From: Cyanobacterium stanieri LEGE 03274
GTDB lineage: Bacteria; Cyanobacteriota; Cyanobacteriia; Cyanobacteriales; Cyanobacteriaceae
Reading direction: 5' to 3'
Assembly (NCBI RefSeq): GCF_015207825.1
Contig: NZ_JADEWC010000029.1
Coordinates: forward strand, 1 to 41,602
DNA: 41,602 nucleotides
Shown: positions 25,485 through 34,841 of the stretch, in pieces
Position numbering within the stretch: position 1 is the stretch's first letter
How the letters are laid out: the number at the start of each line of letters is the position of its first letter
Translations under genes and position numbers: made by a program
The notes under the pieces: model-generated
Databases searched by the model: none
The model's input: the letters and a program-made list of their open reading frames with translations, nothing else
Told to the model about the DNA's origin: nothing

Positions 25485-26357
25485 TCATAGCTCATTTGTC
25501 AAAGAATCATAAGTATTTATTTCTACTTTTAAGGTTTGATATTTATCTTGAATATCATTAAAGTGACTGCCAATAGTTAAAGTCCAATTATTTATATCTG
25601 GCAAATTTTCAGGATCAAATTGTGCTAACTTTTGTCCAATTAAAGTTTCTCTAATAAATTTTAAAGATTGATTCTCAATTTTTTTAGTTTCATCAATTAA
25701 ATTTTGAATTTGTATTTTTGCTCTTTTAAACCATTCAACCCTCCCAGCGAAAACTTCGGAGCTTAAAGCCAGTTTCTCAAGTTTATCTAATTCATTAAGT
25801 TGTTTATGAAATTCACTTATCTGAGGTTCAATCTGAAGTTTTAGTATTTTAATAGGCTCAGAAACCTGTGCCATACTTTGATAATCTAAATCTCTCAATT
25901 GGCGTTGTGTGTTAATGAATTTTACCTCATTTAAATCACACTGAAAATAATGAAAAACTAAATCATTTTCTTGAATTTCTGGTAATATATATTCTACTTT
26001 CCATTTCATTGAATGAATCATTTTATACATTATATCATTAATTATTACGGTTATTTCTTTGTTTTTAATTATAGGAAAACGATTGAAAAATCCTTTATTG
26101 ATTTTATTCCAATTATCAAAAACATTTAAAGGAATAAAATAATTAGTTTTATCATAAATTAAAATTAAGTTACTTGTCTTAATTTTTTCTAATTTAGCAG
26201 ACAAAAAGAAAGCGATAAAACAATAACGAAAAAGAATATAAAATAAAATTCCTAATATAATTGCTGTTAATAAAAGTTGCCAATAAATGATAACGATAAA
26301 ACCGACTATCACAATGGCAATTAAAGCAATACAACCTGTATTTTCTTGTTGGCTCAT
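25485..26357 (-). CDS. Unrecognised membrane protein with coiled-coil region
   Basis: I do not recognise this 290-residue protein. Two hydrophobic segments (about 9-28 and 29-52) near the N-terminus are followed by a soluble region rich in Lys, Ile, Asn and Gln. Residues about 165-245 have a heptad-like pattern of Leu/Ile with charged residues (IKILKLQIEPQISEFHKQLNELDKLEKLA), so a coiled coil is likely. A Glu/Lys-rich tail completes it. Its strongly AT-rich codon use is in keeping with other hypotheticals here. It lies alone between GH13 (convergent) and chlH, with more than 260 bp on each side. Confidence 0.65.
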   Translation of the reverse strand: MSQQENTGCIALIAIVIVGFIVIIYWQLLLTAIILGILFYILFRYCFIAFFLSAKLEKIKTSNLILIYDKTNYFIPLNVFDNWNKINKGFFNRFPIIKNKEITVIINDIMYKMIHSMKWKVEYILPEIQENDLVFHYFQCDLNEVKFINTQRQLRDLDYQSMAQVSEPIKILKLQIEPQISEFHKQLNELDKLEKLALSSEVFAGRVEWFKRAKIQIQNLIDETKKIENQSLKFIRETLIGQKLAQFDPENLPDINNWTLTIGSHFNDIQDKYQTLKVEINTYDSLTNEL

Positions 26358-26553
26358 TAGATTTGATTGTCGAAAGTGCAGATTTATATTGTATAACTAT
26401 ATTTTTGATATGAGAATTATTTTATTTAAATTTTGCTAAAAACCAATAAGTTTAAATGATAGTGCAAATATGTTTAGCACTTCATTATTTTCAAAATTCC
26501 ATCATCGTAACCCCCCAAAGGTCAGTCTTCTTAGGAATTGAGCTAAAAAAATA

Positions 26554-26579
26554 TAGGGACGTTCCATGGAACGTCCCTA
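26554..26579 (-). terminator. Perfect 26-bp palindrome acting as chlH terminator
   Basis: The half-site TAGGGACGTTCCA is followed directly by its reverse complement, giving a 26-bp perfect palindrome. On the minus strand it starts 44 bp after the chlH stop and is followed by TATTTTTTT, so it reads as a factor-independent terminator for chlH. A very similar palindrome is, to my knowledge, a dispersed repeat in many cyanobacteria, so this may be a mobile hairpin recruited as a terminator. Confidence 0.8.
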
Positions 26580-26623
26580 CCAATATTATGTAATATTCAC
26601 AAAAAATCGAATATCAAATGTTA

Positions 26624-29600
26624 TTACTCAATACCTTCGATGCGATCTTCCGCTTCTTGGTATAACTGTTGTAACTTCTCGATATTCTCATCAGAGGTTT
26701 CCCAATAACCACGTCCGTTAACTTCCAATAAGGTGCTAACCATACGACGGAAAGAGTTGGGGTTTAAATCCATTAAACGCTTACACATCTCCTCATCTTG
26801 GATAAAGGTAGTGTTGGTATCCTCATATACCCAGTTGTCCACAGCGTCGGCGGTGGCACTCCAACCCATGGTATTTACAAGGCGTTTGGATAATTCCCTT
26901 ACCCCTTCATAACCGTGAGATAACATCCCTTCGTACCATTTGGGGTTTAATAACTTGGTACGAGCATCAAGGCGCACGGTTTCAGAGAGGGTACGCACTT
27001 GGGCGTTAGCGGTGGTAGTGTCTGCGATGTAGGCAGAGGGTTTTTTACCATCATCCCGCAGAGATGCTACTACCTTGGTAGGATCAGAGTCAAAGTAGTG
27101 AGATACATCGGTTAAGCTAATCTCGGAGGAGTCTAGGTTTTGGAAAGTGGCATCAGCGGTTTTCAAGGATTTCTCGAAAATGTCTCTCCCTTCATCCATT
27201 ACCCCCGGATTATCGGAGTTGAAGGCGAAGGATTTACGGTTTAAGTACATATCTCGTAATTCTTGCTCTTCTTCCCAACTGCTGTTTTCCACTGCTAAGT
27301 TAACGTTAGAAGAGTATGAACCAGAAGCGTTGGAGAATACACGGGTTGCCGCCTGACGGAGATTAATACCCATTTCTTCTGCTTGATCTAGGGCGTGTTT
27401 GCGCACAAAGTTCATCTCGATGGGTTCATCGGCTTCCGCTGCTTTTTTCACCGCTTGATCTAAAAGATTCATTTGGTTAATAAATAGATCACGGAATACC
27501 CCAGAACAGTTTACCACCACATCAATGCGGGGTCTGCCTAATTCTTCTAAAGGAATTAATTCGAGTTTGTTTACCCTTCCCAAAGCATCGGGTACAGGTT
27601 TCACCCCAATCATCCACATGATTTGAGCGAGGGATTCTCCATAGGTTTTGATGTTGTCTGTTCCCCATAATACACAGGCGATGGTTTCGGGGTATTTTCC
27701 GCCGTTGTCGATCTTTTGACGCTCTAGGAGTCTGTCCACCACGATTTTCGCTGATTGTACTGCGGCTAGGGTAGGGATTTTTTGAGGATCGAGGGCGTGA
27801 ATGTTTTTTCCTGTGGGTAATACATTGGGATTACGGATAGGATCTCCTCCTGGTCCGGGTAATACATATTCACCCTCAAGGGCTTTGAGTAGTCCGCCTA
27901 ATTCGTTGTCAGCGCAAACTTGCTCAAGGCAAAATTCGAGGTATTCAAACAAGGGTTTGATGGCTTTTTCATCGACATTGGTGTAACCAAATTCATGGAG
28001 TTTGGCAACCCAAGGTTCTTTTTTGCCCATGTTGAAGAAGTTAAGTTTGGAAACAAAGGAAACTCTGCCTTCGGCGTTTACTTGTTCTTCCACTAAGGCT
28101 CTAACCGCTGCTCTGGTGGCTTCGGTGATGTGTTGTAATAGTTCTACGTCGGCGAGTACCCCTTTATCAGCGTTACGATAAATTTCTTCCATGTTACGCC
28201 CAATGCTTCTGGCGATGATGGTGGGTAAACTCCAGATACCGTCTTCTTCACGATCTAAGCTACCAATGTTCACCAAAGTGGCGATCGCCTCTTCAGCGGT
28301 AGGAGGTTTACCAATGACGTGTAACCCACAGGGTAAAAGACGGGATTCAATTTCCATCAACTTACGATATACCGCCCCAACAATGGTATCTCTTTCATCC
28401 TGAGACATGGTGCTAGAGTCGAACAAGTCAGCTTCTTGCCCTTCAGGTGTAGCAATTTCAGGAATATCTTTGTCGAGGTTACAAATACGGGCTTTATCCA
28501 CAATGGTATTAACAATTTGCACCGCACGACCACCTTCTTTTAAACCTTGGTAAGAACCAATTAACTCGCTTAATTCTTCCAAACCTTTATATAATCCAGC
28601 GTTTTCAGCAGGAGGAGTGAGGTAAGAAATGGTGTTGGCATAACTACGACGTTTGGCGATGGTTGCCTCACTGGGGTTATTGGCGGCGTAGTAATAGATA
28701 TTGGGAATATTACCGATGAGACTATCAGGGTAACAGTCTCCAGACATCCCCATCTGTTTACCTGGCATGAATTCAAGAGATCCATGGGTTCCGAAATGGA
28801 GTACCGCATCTACACCCCAAACTTTTTCAAGGTAGGTATAATAAGCGGCAAAACCATGGTGAGGGGAAGCCGAGCGAGAGAATAAGAGTCTCATGGGATC
28901 TCCTTCATAACCGAAGGTAGGTTGAACCCCAATAAATACGTTACCGAAGTGTTTACCGTAAATTAAGAGGTTTTGACCATCGCTGTTGAGATGCCCAGGT
29001 GGTGGGCCCCAGTTTTCCTCAAGTTTTTGAGAGTAGGGGGTTAAACGTTCGTATTCTTCTACGCTCATACGGTAAGCCACGTTTAACTCAGGGCTAGAAT
29101 ATTGTGCCTGAGCGTCATGGATAACCATTTCCATCAATTCTTTGGGGGTTTCGGGTACGTCTTGGATGTCGTAGCCGTTTTGTTGCATTCCCTTTAATAC
29201 TTCGTGGATGGAGCCGAATACGTCTAAATAAGCGGCAGTTCCCACGTTTCCTTTATCGGGGGGGAAACTGAAGACGGTAATGGCAAGTTTTTTGTCTAAT
29301 TTGGGTTTTTTGCGTAGGTTAGTCCATTTTAAGGCCCTAGAGGCGATCGCCTCTACCCGATCCTGTAAAGTAATAGAACGTCCCGTATTACCATCCCTAC
29401 CAGAAAGAATAATCGGCTCAATGGCACCGTCTAACTCAGGAATAGCAATTTGCAGCGCTACTTGGATGGGGTGTAAACCAAGATCACTTTCTTCCCATTC
29501 CTCCGTGGTTTGGAACACGAGGGGTAAAGCCACCATATAGGGGCGATTGAGACGTTTTAAAGACTCCACCGCCTTGGGATGATCCTGTCTAGCAGGCCCT

Positions 29601-30649
29601 CCCACAAGGGCAAAACCAGTGAGGGAAACCACTGCATCTACGATGGGTAAAGGTTCAACTCCTTGGACAGGTTTATCCCAAAAATACTCATCCACAGGCT
29701 TAGAAAAGTCTAAACCACCAGCAAAAATAGGAATAACTCTAGCTCCACGATATTCCAACTCCTGTAACATCGCCACATAATGAGCATCATCCCCGGTGAC
29801 TAGGTGGGTACGCTGTAATACTAAGCCAATGGTAGGTGCAAGGGGATCTCTTAAATCATCGCCAATGTCATCACGGCTGTTATACCAATTAAGATAACCC
29901 TTAATGTCCTCAAACATTTTGGGGGCGAGGGGATGCCAAATACCCATATCAGGATAAACGATAGGTTCGGCATACTCAGCGTTACGATTGAGTAAGGATT
30001 TTTCCCCAGTGAAAACATATTTGTCAGCCAACATCAAAAAGAAGTTTTCTAAGTTGTCAGCCGAACCTCCTAACCAATACTGGAAACTTAACATAAAGTT
30101 ACGGGCATCCTGGGCTTTTTCCACGGGTAAATATTTTAATACCGTGGGGAGGGTGCGTAAAAGTTTGAGCATGGCATCTTCAAAACCAGCTCCTGACTTT
30201 TGCTTACGCTTTTTCATGAAGTCGCCGATGACGCTCTTACTTTGCCCTAATTGTGCCATGCTGAAGCTACCCATTTTATTGAGGCGCATTACTTCGGGCA
30301 TGGAGGGGAAGACTACTGCTGCATCGAGGTGATCACGATGGGGGGTAACAGCTTCTACCACTTTTTGAGCCAATTCTTCAATGAAAATCAAAGAGGCAAT
30401 GAAAATGTTTGCTTCGGCAACATCTTTTTTAAATTCTTCATAGTTTTCAGGGCTTCTCAATTCCTCAATGAGATAACCACTAATTTCGATGGCGAGATTA
30501 GGATTATGGGCGTTAATGGATTTGATTGCCGCTGAGATGGAACTTTGATATTGAGGTTCTAAAACAACATAAACCACCTTCATTAAAGCACGACCTTGTA
30601 AATCTTCGGGTGCTATATGTCTGATGGCGGATTTTACGTTTGTAAACAT
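26624..30649 (-). CDS. chlH: Magnesium chelatase subunit H
   Basis: The 1341-residue protein has the full length of cyanobacterial ChlH, the porphyrin-binding catalytic subunit that with ChlI/ChlD inserts Mg2+ into protoporphyrin IX, committing it to chlorophyll. Recognisable blocks are [13 protein letters not shown] at the start, [35 protein letters not shown] (the CobN/Mg-chelatase signature, about residues 630-650) and the C-terminal [21 protein letters not shown]. It is single-copy here and alone in its transcript, divergent from ndhF across 434 bp of promoter DNA, with a strong palindromic terminator behind it. There are no signs of truncation. Confidence 0.97.
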   Translation of the reverse strand: MFTNVKSAIRHIAPEDLQGRALMKVVYVVLEPQYQSSISAAIKSINAHNPNLAIEISGYLIEELRSPENYEEFKKDVAEANIFIASLIFIEELAQKVVEAVTPHRDHLDAAVVFPSMPEVMRLNKMGSFSMAQLGQSKSVIGDFMKKRKQKSGAGFEDAMLKLLRTLPTVLKYLPVEKAQDARNFMLSFQYWLGGSADNLENFFLMLADKYVFTGEKSLLNRNAEYAEPIVYPDMGIWHPLAPKMFEDIKGYLNWYNSRDDIGDDLRDPLAPTIGLVLQRTHLVTGDDAHYVAMLQELEYRGARVIPIFAGGLDFSKPVDEYFWDKPVQGVEPLPIVDAVVSLTGFALVGGPARQDHPKAVESLKRLNRPYMVALPLVFQTTEEWEESDLGLHPIQVALQIAIPELDGAIEPIILSGRDGNTGRSITLQDRVEAIASRALKWTNLRKKPKLDKKLAITVFSFPPDKGNVGTAAYLDVFGSIHEVLKGMQQNGYDIQDVPETPKELMEMVIHDAQAQYSSPELNVAYRMSVEEYERLTPYSQKLEENWGPPPGHLNSDGQNLLIYGKHFGNVFIGVQPTFGYEGDPMRLLFSRSASPHHGFAAYYTYLEKVWGVDAVLHFGTHGSLEFMPGKQMGMSGDCYPDSLIGNIPNIYYYAANNPSEATIAKRRSYANTISYLTPPAENAGLYKGLEELSELIGSYQGLKEGGRAVQIVNTIVDKARICNLDKDIPEIATPEGQEADLFDSSTMSQDERDTIVGAVYRKLMEIESRLLPCGLHVIGKPPTAEEAIATLVNIGSLDREEDGIWSLPTIIARSIGRNMEEIYRNADKGVLADVELLQHITEATRAAVRALVEEQVNAEGRVSFVSKLNFFNMGKKEPWVAKLHEFGYTNVDEKAIKPLFEYLEFCLEQVCADNELGGLLKALEGEYVLPGPGGDPIRNPNVLPTGKNIHALDPQKIPTLAAVQSAKIVVDRLLERQKIDNGGKYPETIACVLWGTDNIKTYGESLAQIMWMIGVKPVPDALGRVNKLELIPLEELGRPRIDVVVNCSGVFRDLFINQMNLLDQAVKKAAEADEPIEMNFVRKHALDQAEEMGINLRQAATRVFSNASGSYSSNVNLAVENSSWEEEQELRDMYLNRKSFAFNSDNPGVMDEGRDIFEKSLKTADATFQNLDSSEISLTDVSHYFDSDPTKVVASLRDDGKKPSAYIADTTTANAQVRTLSETVRLDARTKLLNPKWYEGMLSHGYEGVRELSKRLVNTMGWSATADAVDNWVYEDTNTTFIQDEEMCKRLMDLNPNSFRRMVSTLLEVNGRGYWETSDENIEKLQQLYQEAEDRIEGIE

Positions 30650-30768
30650 TAATGTTTTTTCTCCTATGTAGGTGAATTTAAACGGAATATGTAAAGAATT
30701 ATTACAGAGCTTAAAATACGCTCTTTATTGTTTTTACCACGAAAATAAGCGGTTTTACCTATCAGTTT

Positions 30769-30816
30769 GGTAATCTTTACGGTAATCCGTAGTATTTTGT
30801 TACAAATTGTTACAAA
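30769..30816. promoter_or_regulatory. Candidate operator cluster upstream of chlH: direct repeats
   Basis: GGTAATC occurs at 30769-30775 and 30781-30787, exactly 12 bp apart. A perfect tandem of TTGTTACAAA follows at 30797-30806 and 30807-30816; each unit is a near-palindrome (TTTGT-N-ACAAA). The cluster is 120-170 bp upstream of the chlH start. Repeats spaced by about one helical turn look like regulator sites, but no known factor is assigned. Confidence 0.4.
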
Positions 30817-30909
30817 AATACCGTGTTCCTAAGACAAACTCAGAAAATACCATGGGGAAAAGGGGTTATTCCTACAGAGAAAATAATTAATTAAAAATCC
30901 GTGGAACTA

Positions 30910-30924
30910 TCAATGATTGATTGA
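30910..30924. promoter_or_regulatory. LysR-type-like dyad TCAAT-N5-ATTGA upstream of ndhF
   Basis: A perfect 5-bp inverted repeat with a 5-bp spacer, 160 bp before ndhF. The 15-bp T-N11-A form is the usual LysR-regulator box. Low-CO2 NDH-1 genes are known targets of the LysR-type regulator NdhR/CcmR, whose reported sites contain TCAAT-like half-sites. The link is inference. Confidence 0.3.
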
Positions 30925-31083
30925 GGTGCTGTATTAAGGGAAAGTCTAAAATATGATACAGTCAATAAAAATTTAAGAAAACACTTTATATTAATTTTTC
31001 CTTCAATTTGACAATAGTATATTTATTGTTGAATGCTTAGGTTATTTTAATTTGGCTTTGCATATTAAAAAAAATTCAAGCTG

Positions 31084-32970
31084 ATGACAGAATTTCTTGT
31101 TAGATACGTATGGTTAATCCCTTTCTATAGTTTACTGGGGGCTTTGTTAACCCTCCCTTGGGCTTTGGGTTTTGTTCGACGCACAGGGCCACGCCCTGCA
31201 GCGTATGTGAATATTTTCATGACTTTACTATCATTCATCCATGGTAGTGTCGCTTTTAATTATGTTTTAAACCATGATTCATTTAATCTAAACTTTCCAT
31301 GGTTTACCATTGCCGATTTAGAGTTATCTTTCGCAGTAGAAGTTTCTCAAATTAGTATGACGGCTTTAAGTTTAGTTACTTTAATGAGTTTACTGGCTCA
31401 AATTTTCGCCATTGGCTACATGGAAAAAGATTGGTCTTTGGCAAGGTTTTTTGGTTTGATGAGTTTCTTTGAGGCGGCCATCGGCGGTATCGCCCTCAGT
31501 GATTCTTTACTCCTTAGCTATGGTTTATTAGAACTATTAACCCTTTCAACTTATTTATTAGTGGGTTTTTGGTATGCCCAACCCCTTGTAGTTACAGCTG
31601 CTAGGGATGCTTTTCTAACCAAAAGGGTGGGAGATATTATTCTTTTGATGGGTTTGGTTGCCCTCTCTAGTTATGGGGCTGGTTTAACCTTTTCGGAGTT
31701 AACCACTTGGGCTGCTAATCATCCTTTATCAGATTTTACCGCTGCTTTGTTGGGTTTATCTCTGATTGCAGGGCCTACGGGTAAGTGCGCTCAGTTTCCT
31801 CTCAATTTATGGTTAGACGAAGGGATGGAAGGGCCTAGCCCCGCTAGTATTCTGCGAAATTCGGTGGTAGTATCCGCAGGGGCTTATGTATTGATTAAGT
31901 TAGAGCCTGTATTTACCCTTTCCCCTATTTCTTCTAGTGCTTTAATCATCATCGGTGCTATCACTGCGGTGGGAGGTTCGTTGATTGCTTTGGCACAGGT
32001 TGATTTAAAAAGAACTTTATCTCATTCTACCAGTGCTTATCTCGGTTTGGCTTTTATTGCGGTGGGTTTAGGTCATGTGGATATTGCCTTTTTAATTGTC
32101 TTAACCCACGGCATCGCCAAGGCTTTATTATTTATGAGTGCGGCTTCGGTAATTTTGACTACCACGGCTCAAAATATTACTGAGTTGGGGGGTTTATGGT
32201 CAAAAATGCCCGCGACAACGATCGCCTTTATGACAGGTAGTGCAGGAATTGTGGCTTTATTACCCTTGGGGATGTTTTTCACCTTTTCCCGATGGTTTGA
32301 CGGCAAATTAGCCGTTTCTTGGTGGTTATTAGGAATTTTATTAACCGTCAATTTCATTAATGCCCTTAACTTTACCCGAGTATTTCGCCTTGTTTTCTTG
32401 GGCAAAACTCAACCCAAAACCAAACGAGCTCCCGAAGTTATTTGGTCGATGGCTGTACCCATGGTAAGTTTAAGTATTATTGCTTTACTAACTCCCCTTA
32501 TTCCCATCAAATATTCTCTTTGGTTAAGCCCTGTATCTCCCTTATCGGGGAATGATTCTCCTATACTAACTTTCGCCGTACCTACGTTGATTATTACTGG
32601 AGTGGTGGGGGTTTTGGTTGGTTTTAGCTTATCATTACATCGATTATGGGATCGTCCTTTAAATAAGTTGGTGCGATTTTTACAAGATTTACTCGCCTAC
32701 GACTTCTATTTGGACAAAATTTATCAATATACCGTGGTGGCTTTTGTGACAACCTTATCTCGTTTAACCACATGGTTTGATCGTTATGTGGTAGATGGGG
32801 CGGTAAACTTGGTTAGTTTATTTGCTATTTTTAGCGGTAACGCTTTAAAGTACAATACTTCTGGACAGTCTCAATTTTATATTCTCACTATCTTAATTGG
32901 AGTAAGTCTTTTGATGTGGTCAATTTTGAGTGGTCAATGGAGTAATATTCTTAATTATTGGAATTTCTAG
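31084..32970 (+). CDS. ndhF: NDH-1 subunit NdhF of the CO2-uptake type (F3/F4)
   Basis: The 628-residue protein has about sixteen membrane segments and the antiporter-like proton channel of NuoL/NdhF proteins. SLLLSYGLLELLTLSTYLLVGFWY, AARDAFLTKRVGDI and the following GPTGKCAQFPLNLWLDEGMEGPSPAS block are typical of cyanobacterial NdhF. The short length and the CO2-uptake-type NdhD right behind it place it with F3/F4, which drive CO2 hydration in NDH-1MS complexes. F3/D3 is normally followed by cupA; none is here, which leans toward the constitutive F4/D4 pair. It sits in the thylakoid membrane. A mobile-looking two-palindrome repeat separates it from ndhD. Confidence 0.9.
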   Translation: MTEFLVRYVWLIPFYSLLGALLTLPWALGFVRRTGPRPAAYVNIFMTLLSFIHGSVAFNYVLNHDSFNLNFPWFTIADLELSFAVEVSQISMTALSLVTLMSLLAQIFAIGYMEKDWSLARFFGLMSFFEAAIGGIALSDSLLLSYGLLELLTLSTYLLVGFWYAQPLVVTAARDAFLTKRVGDIILLMGLVALSSYGAGLTFSELTTWAANHPLSDFTAALLGLSLIAGPTGKCAQFPLNLWLDEGMEGPSPASILRNSVVVSAGAYVLIKLEPVFTLSPISSSALIIIGAITAVGGSLIALAQVDLKRTLSHSTSAYLGLAFIAVGLGHVDIAFLIVLTHGIAKALLFMSAASVILTTTAQNITELGGLWSKMPATTIAFMTGSAGIVALLPLGMFFTFSRWFDGKLAVSWWLLGILLTVNFINALNFTRVFRLVFLGKTQPKTKRAPEVIWSMAVPMVSLSIIALLTPLIPIKYSLWLSPVSPLSGNDSPILTFAVPTLIITGVVGVLVGFSLSLHRLWDRPLNKLVRFLQDLLAYDFYLDKIYQYTVVAFVTTLSRLTTWFDRYVVDGAVNLVSLFAIFSGNALKYNTSGQSQFYILTILIGVSLLMWSILSGQWSNILNYWNF

Positions 32971-33002
32971 GATTATTTTATATCCAAAGTATATCATCAA
33001 CG

Positions 33003-33052
33003 GCCTTGCAATAAATTACAAGGCTAACAGTTTATCGTTCAATGAATTGAAC
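33003..33052. repeat. Two-palindrome repeat, copy 3 (50 bp), between ndhF and ndhD
   Basis: Palindrome 1 is GCCTTGCAAT-AA-ATTACAAGGC (one C-A mismatch), spacer TAACAGTTTATC (12 nt), palindrome 2 GTTCAAT-GA-ATTGAAC. It begins 32 bp after the ndhF stop, in the 207-bp gap of a probable operon, so it may attenuate or process the transcript. Confidence 0.87.
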
Positions 33053-33177
33053 TGAAGTATATTTTAATTCACGGATTTAGTATTAGGACTATTATAGTTT
33101 TATTTTTTATAAAAAAAATAGCTTAAAATTCATCAGGAAAAACATTTTATAATCGTTTATTTTTTTTAACAAACAAA

Positions 33178-34665
33178 ATGCTGAGTTTATTAATTTGGAT
33201 ACCAGTACTAGGTGGTTTAGTTGTAGGTTTTTTACCCAATAATAAAAACCCTAATATTTCTCGTAATATTGCTATTATTTTCGCAACTACTACCCTAATT
33301 ATTAATTTATTAATTGCCTTAAAATTTGATACTAATACCTTTAGTTTACAACTGACTGAACATTACCAGTGGTTGAGTTGGCTAGGGTTAAGTTATGATT
33401 TAGGCTTAGATGGTTTATCTTTTCCCCTCATTTGTCTAAATAGTTTTTTAACTTTAACGGCAATTTATATCACTCCCAAAGATTTATCTCGACCTAAACT
33501 TTATTACTCATTAGTTTTATTATTAAGTGCAGGGGTAATGGGGGCATTTTTGGCACAAGATTTATTACTCTTTTTCCTTTTTTATGAAGTAGAAGTAGCT
33601 CCTTTATATTTCCTAATTGCCATCTGGGGAGGTGCGAGAAAGGGTTATGCGGCGATGAAGTTTTTACTTTATACTGTGTTATCAGGATTTTTGGTGTTAA
33701 TTTCTTTCCTCGGTTTGGTATGGTTGAGCGGAGAATCTACCTTTGCTTTTGAGCCTCTCCAATCCCATTCTATTCCCGTGGCTAGTCAGGTATTGTTACT
33801 GATTCCTTTATTGATTGGTTTATTTATTAAAATTCCTATCTTTCCCTTTCATACTTGGTTGCCTGATGCCCATGTGGAAGCAAGTACCCCCGTATCGGTA
33901 TTATTGGCAGGGGTATTATTGAAATTGGGAACTTATGGTTTATTGAGGTTTGGGGTTGGTTTATTCCGTGATGGTTGGGTGGTGTTAGCTCCCTATTTAG
34001 CTTTTTTGGCAGCCATTAGCGCCCTTTATGGGGCATCCTGTGCGATCGCCCAGAAGGACATGAAAAAGGTGGTTGCTTACTCCTCTATCGCCCACATGGC
34101 TTATATTTTGCTGGGGGCGGCTGCCACTACCCGCCTGAGTCTGGAGGCTTCTATTTTACAAATGGTGAGCCATGGTTTAATTTCCGCCATGCTGTTTATT
34201 TTGGTGGGTATTGTTTACAAAAAGACTGGTAGCCGTGATGTAAATTATCTTAGTGGTTTGTTAAATCCTGAAAGGGGATTACCTGTGACGGGTAGCTTAA
34301 TGATTTTGGGGGTTATGGCTAGTTCTGGAATTCCGGGAATGGTCGGTTTTATCGCTGAATTTTTGGTATTCCGAGGTAGTTTCCCCATTTTCCCTATACC
34401 CACCCTCTTATGTTTAGTGGGAACAGGTTTAACGGCGGTTTACTTCTTATTAATGGTTAATCGAGTCTTTTTTGGTCGTCTGACTACCGAACTGGCTAGT
34501 TTGCCCCGTGTAATGTGGTCTGAGCGAATACCTGCGATCGCCCTTGCGGCTTTAATTATTATCTTTGGTTTACAACCTAATTGGATGCTCAGATGGTGTA
34601 AAACCGAAGCATCAGTAATTCTTTATGGTAATCAAATTGTTATTGAACAACAAATTAACAGTTAA
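33178..34665 (+). CDS. ndhD: NDH-1 subunit NdhD of the CO2-uptake type (D3/D4)
   Basis: The 495-residue protein has about fourteen membrane segments. LFYEVEVAPLYFLIAIWGG contains the conserved Glu of the NuoM/NdhD channel. FIKIPIFPFHTWLPDAHVEASTPVSVLLAGVLLKLGTYGLLRF and AYSSIAHMAYILLGA are the family signatures. The VNYLSGLLNPERGLPVTGSLMILGVMASSGIPG block fits D3/D4 subunits rather than the respiratory D1/D2. With NdhF it forms the distal proton-pumping arm of an NDH-1MS complex that powers CO2 uptake. No Cup protein gene follows; pyrB does, 176 bp later. Confidence 0.9.
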   Translation: MLSLLIWIPVLGGLVVGFLPNNKNPNISRNIAIIFATTTLIINLLIALKFDTNTFSLQLTEHYQWLSWLGLSYDLGLDGLSFPLICLNSFLTLTAIYITPKDLSRPKLYYSLVLLLSAGVMGAFLAQDLLLFFLFYEVEVAPLYFLIAIWGGARKGYAAMKFLLYTVLSGFLVLISFLGLVWLSGESTFAFEPLQSHSIPVASQVLLLIPLLIGLFIKIPIFPFHTWLPDAHVEASTPVSVLLAGVLLKLGTYGLLRFGVGLFRDGWVVLAPYLAFLAAISALYGASCAIAQKDMKKVVAYSSIAHMAYILLGAAATTRLSLEASILQMVSHGLISAMLFILVGIVYKKTGSRDVNYLSGLLNPERGLPVTGSLMILGVMASSGIPGMVGFIAEFLVFRGSFPIFPIPTLLCLVGTGLTAVYFLLMVNRVFFGRLTTELASLPRVMWSERIPAIALAALIIIFGLQPNWMLRWCKTEASVILYGNQIVIEQQINS

Positions 34666-34730
34666 CCTGAGTTCGGGATAACATTTTCTAGTTAAGGTAG
34701 GCAATAGGGAATAGGCAAAAAATAATAATA

Positions 34731-34765
34731 ATTGTCCATTGTCCATTGTCCATTGTCCATTGCCC
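34731..34765. repeat. Heptanucleotide tandem repeat ATTGyCC x5
   Basis: Four ATTGTCC units and one ATTGCCC lie directly in tandem, the longest array in the window. It is followed at once by a hairpin with arms GTTGAT (34767-34772) and ATCAAC (34785-34790). The array lies about 77 bp before the pyrB start. Confidence 0.87.
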
Positions 34766-34766
34766 G

Positions 34767-34790
34767 GTTGATGAGCGTAGTCGAATCAAC
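34767..34790. repeat. Dispersed hairpin with GAGCGTAGTCGA loop
   Basis: GTTGAT-GAGCGTAGTCGA-ATCAAC. A related sequence, ATCGAAAGAAGTCGAGATG, occurs near 36268, so this is probably another short dispersed repeat. It sits between ndhD and pyrB, immediately after the heptamer array. Confidence 0.5.
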
Positions 34791-34841
34791 AAGAGTGCCC
34801 ATTCCCCATCTCCACCCACAACATTAATAAAAACCCAAAAT

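Larger units (their letters stand above)
30650..31083. other. 434-bp divergent promoter region of chlH and ndhF
   Basis: No ORF. It contains a tandem TTGTTACAAA pair, spaced GGTAATC direct repeats and a TCAAT-N5-ATTGA dyad, listed separately. Both flanking genes belong to pathways regulated by light or CO2, so this is a credible control region. Confidence 0.6.

Noticed and set aside
29988-30535. Two overlapping open frames antisense to the chlH start
   Set aside because: They lie wholly inside the conserved chlH coding region and lack any recognisable domain.
34731-34765. CRISPR-like tandem repeat
   Set aside because: The units are 7 bp and directly adjacent, without spacers; no cas genes are present. 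It is a heptanucleotide repeat.
34746-34841. N-terminal extension of PyrB
   Set aside because: It translates the heptamer array and a hairpin repeat; the family N-terminus begins at the ATG at 34842.
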